From positions 1-8,611 of the forward strand of contig JAEZKN010000590.1 in the NCBI GenBank assembly GCA_023415395.1: a DNA stretch of 8,611 nucleotides, written 5' to 3'. Positions 1 to 6,065 of the stretch are shown one piece after another. The notes beneath the pieces were generated by a model. The model saw nothing but the letters and a program-made list of their open reading frames with translations, searched no databases and was not told the DNA's origin. Position 1 is the stretch's first letter; each line of letters starts with the position of its first letter. Position numbers and translations under genes: made by a program. The DNA comes from Actinomycetes bacterium. GTDB lineage: Bacteria > Actinomycetota > Actinomycetes > Propionibacteriales > Nocardioidaceae.

Positions 1-36
1 GGCTATCCCCGGCGCGGAGTGCTTGAATCCTCGGTC

Positions 37-924
37 GTGGCAACCTCCCATCCTCGGCCTGCTCAGTGGCTCGCCGGCGCCCGTCCCCGGACCCTCCCCG
101 CGGCCGTGTCGCCCGTGCTCGCCGGCACCGGCGTGGCGGCGTACGCCGACGCCGTCGTGTGGTGGAAAGCGCTGCTGGCGCTCGTGGTGTCCCTGGCGCT
201 GCAGGTGGCGGTGAACTACGCCAACGACTACTCCGACGGCATCCGCGGGACCGACGCCGACCGGGTCGGCCCGATGCGGCTGGTGGGCTCGGGCGTGGCC
301 ACGCCGGCCGCGGTCAAGCGGGCGGCCTTCCTGGCCTTCGGCGTCGCGGGGGTGGCGGGCGTGGTCCTTGCCGCGACGACGGCGTGGTGGCTCGTGCTCG
401 TCGGCCTGGTCTCCGCGGTCGCCGCGTGGTTCTACACCGGCGGCTCGAAGCCCTACGGCTACCTCGGCCTCGGCGAGGTCATGGTGTTCGTGTTCTTCGG
501 CCTCGTCGCCGTCATCGGGACGACCTACGTGCAGACCGAGACCTGGGAGTGGGCCGCGCTCTGGGCGGCCGTCGGCGTCGGCGCGCTGGCCTGCGCCATC
601 CTCGTCGCGAACAACCTGCGCGACATCCCCACCGACACCGTCGCCGGCAAGCGGACCCTGGCCGTGCAGCTGGGCGACCGGCGCACGCGCGGCCTCTTCG
701 CGGCGCTCGTCGTCCTCGCCGCCGCAGCGGTCGTCGCGGTCGCGGTGGTCACGTCGTGGTGGGCCCTGGTGGGCCTCGGGTTCCTCGCCCTCGGCCTGCC
801 CGCCACGCGCACGGTGCTGTCCGGCGCGACCGGGCCGGCGCTCATCCCGGTGCTGCAGCAGACCGGGCTCGCCGAGCTGCTGTGGGCGGCCCTGGTGGCC
901 GCGGCGCTGGTCGCCGGGAGCTAG
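37..924 (+). CDS. menA: 1,4-dihydroxy-2-naphthoate polyprenyltransferase (MenA)
   Basis: UbiA-superfamily integral membrane enzyme that joins a polyprenyl diphosphate to 1,4-dihydroxy-2-naphthoate, giving demethylmenaquinone. From the GTG at 37 the protein is 295 residues, nearly all hydrophobic helices. The first Asp-rich motif is NDYSDG (N63, D64, D67), followed by GTDADRVGPMRLV. The second is NNLRDIPTDTVAGK (about 192-205, with D196 and D200). Both are the Mg-diphosphate sites of the family, and the N-terminal ARPRTLPAAVSPVLAG stretch is typical of MenA rather than UbiA or heme O synthase. An in-frame GTG at 19 would add six residues. I prefer 37 because VATS...QW starts as homologs usually do, but neither start has a well-spaced Shine-Dalgarno sequence and the upstream promoter lies outside the window. 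The 3' end overlaps the convergent gene by four bases. The family call is firm; the start is not. Confidence 0.93.
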   Translation: MATSHPRPAQWLAGARPRTLPAAVSPVLAGTGVAAYADAVVWWKALLALVVSLALQVAVNYANDYSDGIRGTDADRVGPMRLVGSGVATPAAVKRAAFLAFGVAGVAGVVLAATTAWWLVLVGLVSAVAAWFYTGGSKPYGYLGLGEVMVFVFFGLVAVIGTTYVQTETWEWAALWAAVGVGALACAILVANNLRDIPTDTVAGKRTLAVQLGDRRTRGLFAALVVLAAAAVVAVAVVTSWWALVGLGFLALGLPATRTVLSGATGPALIPVLQQTGLAELLWAALVAAALVAGS

Positions 925-930
925 TCCCGG
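914..930. terminator. Bidirectional hairpin over the menA / DUF4229 stop codons
   Basis: CCGGGA (914-919) and TCCCGG (925-930) form a perfect 6-bp stem around the 5-nt loop GCTAG. The palindromic CTAG (921-924) supplies the TAG stop of both convergent genes, so the hairpin is built from the last codons of each. No intergenic space exists for a separate terminator. There is no strong U-tract; a weak TCCTCCTT run follows on the plus strand. Terminator function is inferred from position and symmetry. Confidence 0.5.
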
Positions 931-1181
931 TCCTCCTTGGACTTCATCTCCTCCATCTTGGAGGTCATCCTCTCGGCGCGGGTCTGCACCCGCCGCGCGA
1001 GCCGCTCGCGCGGGATGCCGAGGAGGAAGTAGGAGCCGACGCCGCTGAGGAGCAGCGCGATGATGAGGGCGGCCAGGATCGGCACCTCGTCGGAGACGAG
1101 GAACCACAGACCGACGACGATGCCGAAGGACGCCGCGAAGAGCAGCAGGCGCAGGCCGGTGTAGATCCAGAACTCCTTCAC
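921..1181 (-). CDS. DUF4229-type small membrane protein
   Basis: An 86-residue protein starting MKEFWIYTGLR, with two predicted membrane helices (about residues 7-29 and 33-55) and a charged, coiled-coil-prone tail rich in Arg, Lys and Glu (57-86). The length, the short N-terminal lead, the two-helix layout and the G-I-P-R-E-R-L sequence after helix 2 resemble the actinobacterial DUF4229 family, whose function is unknown. I chose the GTG at 1181 over an upstream in-frame GTG at 1205. A TACCCT -10 box lies 7 nt before 1181, which fits a leaderless mRNA, and the extra eight residues (VVTPTLNP) look unlike coding sequence. Its stop is shared with menA on the other strand. It is divergent from the small gene at 1226. 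No function is assigned; a link to quinone or respiratory membranes is guilt by association only. Confidence 0.78.
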   Translation of the reverse strand: MKEFWIYTGLRLLLFAASFGIVVGLWFLVSDEVPILAALIIALLLSGVGSYFLLGIPRERLARRVQTRAERMTSKMEEMKSKEDRD

Positions 1182-1188
1182 GGGATTC

Positions 1189-1194
1189 AGGGTA
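1189..1194 (-). promoter_or_regulatory. -10 box of a leaderless promoter for the DUF4229 gene
   Basis: TACCCT on the minus strand fits the actinobacterial TANNNT -10 consensus. Seven bases (GAATCCC) separate it from the GTG at 1181, so transcription would begin at or next to the start codon. There is no Shine-Dalgarno sequence, as expected for a leaderless mRNA. No convincing -35 is visible; the expected -35 position falls in the opposing promoter's -10 region. Confidence 0.55.
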
Positions 1195-1213
1195 GGCGTG
1201 ACCACCGGGTGCC

Positions 1214-1219
1214 TACTCT
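1214..1219 (+). promoter_or_regulatory. -10 box of a leaderless promoter for the small gene at 1226
   Basis: TACTCT matches TANNNT, and six bases (GGTGGG) separate it from the GTG at 1226, the spacing of a leaderless promoter. It is the mirror image of the minus-strand box: both read GCCTAC(T/C)CT, forming the inverted repeat GTAGGC (1192-1197) / GCCTAC (1211-1216). No clear -35 is seen. Confidence 0.55.
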
Positions 1220-1225
1220 GGTGGG

Positions 1226-1441
1226 GTGCTGAAGTTCCTGCTGGTCGTGATCCTCATCGCGGTCGCCGTCTACCTGGTGACCCGCGCCATCCAGCGTCGC
1301 GGCATCGCACCCACCCCACCCCGCCGCCCACGACCGCAGCAGCCCCCGCGGGTCCTCGGCCCCGACGACGACCCGGACTTCCTCCGCGACCTCGACCGCA
1401 GGCGCAAGCACCCCGAGGACCCCGACGCCGACCGCGGCTGA
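1226..1441 (+). CDS. Small single-span membrane protein of unknown function
   Basis: A 71-residue protein. Residues 3-20 (KFLLVVILIAVAVYLVTR) form one hydrophobic helix. A basic Pro/Arg-rich segment (about 24-42) follows, then an acidic and basic tail with DDDPDFLRDLDRRRKHPEDPDADR. I do not recognise a catalytic motif. Probable topology is a short N-terminal anchor with a disordered cytoplasmic tail, because the residues after the helix are positively charged. The GTG start is supported by the TACTCT box six bases upstream. The gene sits between the DUF4229 gene and ccsB and converges on ccsB. PLDc_N-type small membrane proteins occur near ccs/menA loci in other actinobacteria, but this protein is too short and lacks a second helix, so I do not use that name. 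The coding call rests on the promoter fit and a sensible protein. Confidence 0.65.
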   Translation: MLKFLLVVILIAVAVYLVTRAIQRRGIAPTPPRRPRPQQPPRVLGPDDDPDFLRDLDRRRKHPEDPDADRG

Positions 1442-1468
1442 GCCGCGGCCGTCAGAGGTCTCGGCTCA
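1439..1468. terminator. Candidate bidirectional hairpin between the small gene and ccsB
   Basis: TGAGCCG (1439-1445) and CGGCTCA (1462-1468) are a perfect 7-bp inverted repeat with a 16-nt loop. Each arm begins with the TGA stop of one of the two convergent genes (stop 1439-1441 on +, stop 1468-1466 on -). The loop is long for an intrinsic terminator and there is no U-tract, so termination is plausible but not shown. Confidence 0.35.
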
Positions 1469-2473
1469 ACGGGGGGTCTCGACGGTGACCACGGCAGGCG
1501 CACCGCCGGCGTAGGAGTGCTGCGACGTCGTCGAGAAGTAGTTGATCCCGATGAAGTTGAACCACAGGGTCGCCATGCCGACCAGGGCGAGGATGGCGGC
1601 GTTGCGGCCCTTCCAGCCCGCGGTCGTCCGGGCGTGGAGGTACGCCGCGTAGACGACCCAGGTGATGAACGCCCAGACCTCCTTGGGGTCCCAGCTCCAG
1701 TACGACGCCCACGCCTCGTGCGCCCAGATCGGGCCGGTGATGAGCACCGCGAAGGTCCACACCGGGAAGGCGAAGGCGTGCAGCCGGTAGGACACCCGGT
1801 CGAGCACCTCCGGCGCGGGCAGGCGCCCGACGTACCCGGTGGTCTTGTCGGCCTTGCGGGCCCGGACCAGGTAGAGCGCGGACGTGATCCCGCCGAGGGT
1901 GAAGGCGCCGGTGGCGATGATCGCCGAGACGACGTGGATCACCAGCCAGTAGGAGTTGAGCGCCTCGGTCAGCGGCGCGACCGGCGAGTAGAGCCAGATC
2001 ACGGCGACCATGAGGACGGCCAGCACGAACGCGACGACGATCGGCGCCATCCAGGCGAGCTTGAGGCGGCGGTGGAGCGCGACGTAGAGGAACGCGACGA
2101 CCCAGACGCCGGAGATCGTGAACTCGTACATGTTGCCCCACGGCACCCGGTTGGGGTCCGCGGCCATCCCGCGACCGACCAGTCCCACGAGGTGGACCGC
2201 GACGGCGACGCAGGTCAGCAGGTAGCCCAGACGGCCCAGGAACGCCGTCCGCTGGACGATGCGCTCGGCCGGCGGCTCCGGCGACTGCGGCGGCCCGGTG
2301 GCGACCACGACGTTGCCCTCGGCCCGCTCGGCACCGGAGGCCGTCGCGGCGGCCACCGGCAGGTTGCGCAGCGAGGCCCACTCGGCCAGGTGGGCCAGCA
2401 GGGCCAGGAAGTAGACGATGCCCGCGGCCGCGATCGACCAGTTGCTCAGGCTCTCCCACTGCACGTCGGTCAC
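1466..2473 (-). CDS. ccsB: System II cytochrome c biogenesis protein CcsB (CcsA/ResC-type heme handler)
   Basis: Multi-spanning membrane protein that, with ResB, presents exported heme to apocytochrome c and forms the thioether bonds on the outer face. The 335-residue product carries the family hallmarks: WGNMYEF (about 112-118) and the tryptophan-rich heme-binding WWD segment WASYWSWDPKEVW (about 255-267). Candidate heme-ligand histidines are H180 before the WWD motif, H280 in AAYLHART and H318 in QHSYAGG near the C-terminus. Their spacing fits the external His / membrane His / external His pattern described for CcsA proteins. H94 and H252 are further histidines. Residues 42-75 form a variable, Pro/Ala/Glu-rich cytoplasmic loop between the first two helices. 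The GTG start overlaps the resB stop as GTGA, with AGAGG (2485-2481) seven bases upstream, so it is translationally coupled. It is the last gene of the operon. Naming differs by field: this is CcsB in actinobacterial annotation and ResC/CcsA elsewhere. Confidence 0.95.
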   Translation of the reverse strand: MTDVQWESLSNWSIAAAGIVYFLALLAHLAEWASLRNLPVAAATASGAERAEGNVVVATGPPQSPEPPAERIVQRTAFLGRLGYLLTCVAVAVHLVGLVGRGMAADPNRVPWGNMYEFTISGVWVVAFLYVALHRRLKLAWMAPIVVAFVLAVLMVAVIWLYSPVAPLTEALNSYWLVIHVVSAIIATGAFTLGGITSALYLVRARKADKTTGYVGRLPAPEVLDRVSYRLHAFAFPVWTFAVLITGPIWAHEAWASYWSWDPKEVWAFITWVVYAAYLHARTTAGWKGRNAAILALVGMATLWFNFIGINYFSTTSQHSYAGGAPAVVTVETPR

Positions 2474-4053
2474 GTCTTGTCCTCTCGTTGCGCCAGCGGC
2501 TGCTGGAGGGTGGCCACGAGGTCGTCCAGCACCGCGGACACGTCGCCGCCACCGGACCGGTCGAGTGCGGCCACCTCGACCAGTGTGCCGTCCCCGTCCT
2601 GACGGGCGCGAACCCAGACCCGGCGGGGACGGATGAACAGCGAGCCCAGCAGGCCCAGCAGCGCGAGCACGACGCCGGCCAGCGCGACGAGCTTGCCGGG
2701 CGACTGGCTGATCTGGATCTTGTTCCAGCGCTCGATCCCGTCGAAGGACACCGAGCCGAGGCCGTTCGGGAGGTCGACCTCCTCCCCGGGGCGCAGGTCG
2801 ATCCGGTACGGCGTGCCGTTCTTCTTCGTCAGCATGTTCACCGACGTCTTGTCCAGGGAGTAGACCGACTGCGGCTGGTCCATGTTGAGGTCGCCGGTGT
2901 AGACGAGCAGCGACACCATCGGGTCGACGGCCTTGCCCAGCAGGGAGTAGTAGCTCCCGGTCTCCCGCGAGAACGCGACCGTCGGGTAGAACTCGCCCTC
3001 GAGGCCGATCTGCGTCGGCTCGGCCGACGGCGCCTTGACCACGCCGACCGAGCGGAAGGTCTGGTCCAGCGGCAGGAACACCGCCGGGCCGCTCTTGACC
3101 TTCTCGCCCGTGGAGTCGCGGATCGTGATGACGGGTGCGTAGCCGTGGCCGATGAGGAAGACGTCGGTGTCGCCGATGCTCAACGGGTGGTTGACCCGCA
3201 GGTCGTACTCCTGCTCCTCGCCGTCCGGCGACTCGCGGTAGAGCAGGTGCGAGACGAAGCCCCGGGCCATGCCGGCGCGCGGGCCGTCGGTGAGCCAGTC
3301 GACCTCGAAGTCGTCGATCTCGAAGGAGAACGGCTCCATGTCGTCGGCGCGGAAGAGGCTGCCGGGGTCGAAGTCGTCGTACTGCGTCAGGTTGTTGGAG
3401 AAGCCGTACTGGTCGCCGACCAGCAGGATGACCCCGCCCTTGTAGCCGAACAGCCCGCCGATCGCGAAGCCCACGAGCACGACGAGCACCGAGAGGTGGA
3501 AGACCAGGTTGCCGGCCTCGCGCAGGTAGCCGCGCTCGGCGGAGACCGCGTCGCCGGCCACGCGCAGCCGGTAGCGCCGCCGCTTCAGCACGGTCCGCGC
3601 GTGCTCGAGCACCGCCTCCGGCGAGTCCGAGGTGGAGTACGTCGCGTGCTCGGGCAGCCGGGCCAGGTTGCGGGGGGCCGCGGGCGGCTGGGCGCGCAGG
3701 CCGCGCCAGTAGTGGAACGTCCGCGGCACGATGCAGCCGACCAGCGAGATCATCAGCAGGATGTAGATCGCCGAGAACCACGGGGAGTCGTAGACCGAGA
3801 ACAGCCCGAGGCGCTCGTAGATCGGCGTGAGCTTGGGGTGGTCGGCCTGCCAGTTCGACGTCTTGAGGGCGTCGACGCCCTCCTGCGGGACGATCGAGCC
3901 CGGGATCGCCGCCAGCGCGAGCAGGAGCAGCAGGATCAGCGCGGTGCGCATCGAGGTGACCTGGCGCCAGACCCAGCGCAGCAGCTCGCGCAGGGTGAGC
4001 TCGCCGGGACGCCGGTCGTCCTCGGGCGGGCGGGTGGTCAGCGCGCTCGTCAT
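2470..4053 (-). CDS. resB: Cytochrome c biogenesis protein ResB (Ccs1)
   Basis: Partner of CcsB in the System II cytochrome c synthase, thought to help carry heme across the membrane and hold apocytochrome. The 527-residue product has the standard plan: a soluble N-terminus, helices near 37-55, 92-110 and 183-203, a large extracytoplasmic domain (about 204-452), a fourth helix near 453-474 and a cytoplasmic tail of about 53 residues. WRQVTSMRTALILLLLLALA and the following PGSIVPQEGV are typical of ResB. H186 (GNLVFHLSV) in helix 3 is the likely membrane heme-path histidine. The ATG at 4053 overlaps the ccdA stop as ATGA and has GGAG (4065-4062) eight bases upstream. The frame stays open back to 4434, but that part overlies ccdA and is not coding. 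The charged tail after helix 4 seems normal for actinobacterial ResB. Confidence 0.95.
   Translation of the reverse strand: MTSALTTRPPEDDRRPGELTLRELLRWVWRQVTSMRTALILLLLLALAAIPGSIVPQEGVDALKTSNWQADHPKLTPIYERLGLFSVYDSPWFSAIYILLMISLVGCIVPRTFHYWRGLRAQPPAAPRNLARLPEHATYSTSDSPEAVLEHARTVLKRRRYRLRVAGDAVSAERGYLREAGNLVFHLSVLVVLVGFAIGGLFGYKGGVILLVGDQYGFSNNLTQYDDFDPGSLFRADDMEPFSFEIDDFEVDWLTDGPRAGMARGFVSHLLYRESPDGEEQEYDLRVNHPLSIGDTDVFLIGHGYAPVITIRDSTGEKVKSGPAVFLPLDQTFRSVGVVKAPSAEPTQIGLEGEFYPTVAFSRETGSYYSLLGKAVDPMVSLLVYTGDLNMDQPQSVYSLDKTSVNMLTKKNGTPYRIDLRPGEEVDLPNGLGSVSFDGIERWNKIQISQSPGKLVALAGVVLALLGLLGSLFIRPRRVWVRARQDGDGTLVEVAALDRSGGGDVSAVLDDLVATLQQPLAQREDKT
2474..2485 (-). promoter_or_regulatory. Ribosome binding site fixing the ccsB GTG start
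   Basis: AGAGG at 2485-2481, seven bases before the GTG at 2473, lies inside the last codons of resB. It supports this start inside a much longer open frame. Confidence 0.6.
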
Positions 4054-4811
4054 ACGGCCGTCTCCGTCCCCAGGATCAGGTGCACCTGCAGCCAGGTGAC
4101 CGCCTCGGCCCACCAGCCGGTGAGCAGCAGGACGCCGACGGCGACCAGCATGAGCCCGCCGGCGCGCATGACCGCGGTCTGGTGGCGGCGCACCCAGCTG
4201 ATCGCGGAGAGCGCCTTCTCGTAGGCCAGCCCGGCGAGGATGAACGGCAGGCCGAGGCCGACCGCGTAGACCGCGGAGAGGAAGGCGCCGCGGGCCGCGG
4301 TGCCCTCGGCCAGCGCGAGCCCGCTGATCACGGCCAGCGTGGGGCCGATGCACGGCGTCCAGCCGAGGCCGAAGAGGAAGCCCAGCACCGGTGCGGCGCC
4401 GAGTCCGACGGCGGGGACCTTGTGCACCCGCCACTCGCGGTTGAGCCCCGGCAGCCAGCCCGCGAAGGCCAGGCCCAGCAGGATCGTGACGATGCCGAGG
4501 ACGACGGCGAGCTCACGGTCCCAGCGCACCAGCCAGGAGCCGAGCGCGCCCGTGGCGGTGCCGAGGATCACGAAGACGGTGGCGAAGCCGGCCACGAAGA
4601 GCAGCGAGCCGAGGAACATCCGGCCACGACGGGTCCCGGCGACGCCGTTGGCGAGGTCGGCGCCGGAGAGCCCGGTCGCGTAGGAGAGGTAGCCCGGCAG
4701 CAGCGGGATCACGCACGGGGAGAAGAACGACACCAGGCCCGCGACGAGCGCCACGGGCACGGCGAGCAGCAGGGAGCCGGAGTACGCCGTCTCCTGGAAC
4801 CAGTCAGCCAT
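4050..4811 (-). CDS. ccdA: Thiol-disulfide transporter CcdA
   Basis: DsbD-family inner membrane protein that takes electrons from cytoplasmic thioredoxin and passes them outward to a thioredoxin-like partner, here the ResA-like lipoprotein encoded just upstream. The 253-residue product has about six hydrophobic helices and no periplasmic domains, which separates CcdA from full-length DsbD. The two redox cysteines are in the expected conserved settings: C33 in SFFSPCVIPLLPGYLSY (helix 1) and C154 in GLGWTPCIGPTLA (helix 4). The ATG at 4811 lies within the end of resA (8-nt overlap), and the stop overlaps the resB start. No strong Shine-Dalgarno sequence is visible, so translation probably depends on coupling to resA. 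Function is well supported by the paired cysteines and the neighbours. Confidence 0.95.
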   Translation of the reverse strand: MADWFQETAYSGSLLLAVPVALVAGLVSFFSPCVIPLLPGYLSYATGLSGADLANGVAGTRRGRMFLGSLLFVAGFATVFVILGTATGALGSWLVRWDRELAVVLGIVTILLGLAFAGWLPGLNREWRVHKVPAVGLGAAPVLGFLFGLGWTPCIGPTLAVISGLALAEGTAARGAFLSAVYAVGLGLPFILAGLAYEKALSAISWVRRHQTAVMRAGGLMLVAVGVLLLTGWWAEAVTWLQVHLILGTETAV

Positions 4812-5382
4812 CGGTGGACCCGGCCCCGTCGGCGACCACGTCGTCGACCAGGTCGACCAGGGTGCGCGTCGAGGGCAGCTTGCCGATGATGCTGGCCGCG
4901 ATCCGGCCCTCGCCGTCGAGCACGACGAAGGCGGGGATCGTCCGCGGCCCGAGCGTGCCGGGGAAGGCCAGCATGGCCCGGCCGTCGGGTGAGTAGAAGG
5001 AGGGGTAGGGCACGTCGAACTTGCGCTCGTAGGCGAGCGCCTCCGCGGTCGAGGCGTCGCGCAGGTTGATGCCGACGAAGCTGGCGGTGCCCTCGAGGTC
5101 CTCGGCGGCCGCCACGACGTCGGGCGCCTCGGCCACGCACGGTCCGCACCAGGAGCCCCACACCGTCACCACGGTGGGCTTGCCGCGCAGGTCCGCGAGG
5201 TCGAGCGGCTCGCCGTCGAGGTCCTCGCCGGTGAGCTCGACCGGGCTGCCCCGATCGACCGCCTCGACCACGCTCACGGTGCCGTCGCCGCTGACGAAGC
5301 CCTTGTCGCCGGTGCCCTCGAGGGAGGAGCAGCCGGTGAGGAGCAGGGCAGCGCAGGCGAGGGCACCCAGGGTCGTTCGCAT
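4804..5382 (-). CDS. resA: TlpA/ResA-family thiol-disulfide oxidoreductase lipoprotein
   Basis: Membrane-anchored thioredoxin-fold protein expected to reduce the CXXCH cysteines of apocytochrome c before heme attachment, using electrons from CcdA. The 192-residue product begins with a lipoprotein signal (MRTTLGALACAALLLTGC) whose lipobox LTGC places the lipidated cysteine at C18. An acidic linker (about 20-60) follows, then a thioredoxin domain with WCGPC at 78-82 (redox C79 and C82) and a cis-proline TIP motif (148-150). The active site is CGPC rather than the CEPC of Bacillus ResA, so the redox potential may differ. The ATG at 5382 is two bases after the phosphatase stop; the frame continues upstream only through the phosphatase gene. 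The symbol reflects pathway role; TlpA, CcsX or CcmG-like are equally fair names. Confidence 0.9.
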   Translation of the reverse strand: MRTTLGALACAALLLTGCSSLEGTGDKGFVSGDGTVSVVEAVDRGSPVELTGEDLDGEPLDLADLRGKPTVVTVWGSWCGPCVAEAPDVVAAAEDLEGTASFVGINLRDASTAEALAYERKFDVPYPSFYSPDGRAMLAFPGTLGPRTIPAFVVLDGEGRIAASIIGKLPSTRTLVDLVDDVVADGAGSTDG

Positions 5383-5384
5383 GG

Positions 5385-6065
5385 TCAGGGCCGCTTCTCC
5401 TCGGGGGCGCCCCCGGCCGAGAACGGCGCCTTGCGGTCCTTGAGCGGGATCAGGTCGCCCGCGGGCTCGGAGTAGCTGACCTGCGTGATCCGGTCGCCGA
5501 CGAAGTGCAGCGACGTCAGCGAGCACAGCGTGCACTGCCGCCGGAGGGGGTCGTGCAGCTGGCGGCGGCCCTCGACGTGGAGCCGGGTGGTCCAGATCGG
5601 CAGCTGGTGGGAGACGATCACGGCCTCGTGGCCCTCGGCGGCCTCCCGGGCGTCGTGCACGGCGGCCATCATCCGGGCGACGATCTCACGGGCCGGCTCG
5701 CCCCAGGACGGGCGGAACGGGTTCCAGAGGTGGCGCCACAGCCGCGGGCGCTTGACGATCGTCATCGCGCCCTCGCTGAAGTTGAGGCCCTCGAACTTGT
5801 TGGTCGACTCGATGACGCGGTCGTCGGTGACGATCTCCAGGCCACGTGCCTCGGCGAGGGGACGGGCGGTCTCCTGGGCCCGCTCGAGCGGCGAGACCCG
5901 CAGGTGGGTGATGTCGCGGTCCTTGACGGTCTCCGCGACCTTCTCGGCCATCTGCACGCCGCGCTCGGAGAGGTGGAAGCCGTCGCGGCGGCCGTAGAGG
6001 ACGCCGTCGGGGTTGTGGACCTCGCCGTGGCGCAGCAGGTGGACGATCGTGTCGGGAGTGGTCAC
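5385..6065 (-). CDS. Histidine phosphatase (phosphoglycerate mutase-like), substrate unknown
   Basis: A 226-residue member of the histidine phosphatase clade-1 superfamily. The catalytic signature LLRHGEVHNP has R12 and the nucleophile H13; R62 (SPLERAQET) is the second phosphate-binding Arg, E86 is a candidate acid, and H153 in VIVSHQLPIW is the second catalytic His. The LYGRRDGFHLSERG segment after the signature and the NPFRPSWGEP segment (115-124) mark the actinobacterial group that sits next to hemL, represented by M. tuberculosis Rv0525. The substrate is not known to me; true phosphoglycerate mutase or CobC activity is not indicated. Two cysteines, C178 and C181, form a CTLC (CXXC) motif. 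The GTG at 6065 overlaps the hemL stop as GTGA and has AGGAG seven bases upstream. Its place between heme synthesis and cytochrome c maturation genes suggests a linked role, which is inference. Confidence 0.9.
   Translation of the reverse strand: MTTPDTIVHLLRHGEVHNPDGVLYGRRDGFHLSERGVQMAEKVAETVKDRDITHLRVSPLERAQETARPLAEARGLEIVTDDRVIESTNKFEGLNFSEGAMTIVKRPRLWRHLWNPFRPSWGEPAREIVARMMAAVHDAREAAEGHEAVIVSHQLPIWTTRLHVEGRRQLHDPLRRQCTLCSLTSLHFVGDRITQVSYSEPAGDLIPLKDRKAPFSAGGAPEEKRP

Noticed and set aside
66..1232. Plus-strand open frame of 388 codons over menA and the DUF4229 gene
   Set aside because: Arg/Gly-rich out-of-frame translation of menA; the menA frame holds the conserved Asp motifs.
1466..3781. 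Single 771-residue protein (a ResB-CcsB fusion in one frame)
   Set aside because: The part upstream of 2473 is an out-of-frame shadow of resB. CcsB begins at the GTG with its own ribosome binding site, and resB is intact in another frame, so there is no natural CcsBA fusion here.
2488..4224. Long plus-strand open frame (578 codons) antisense to resB and ccdA
   Set aside because: Composition is typical of a GC-rich shadow frame (Arg, Val, Asp, Glu and Gln repeats, no domains), and the opposite strand encodes clear ResB and CcdA.
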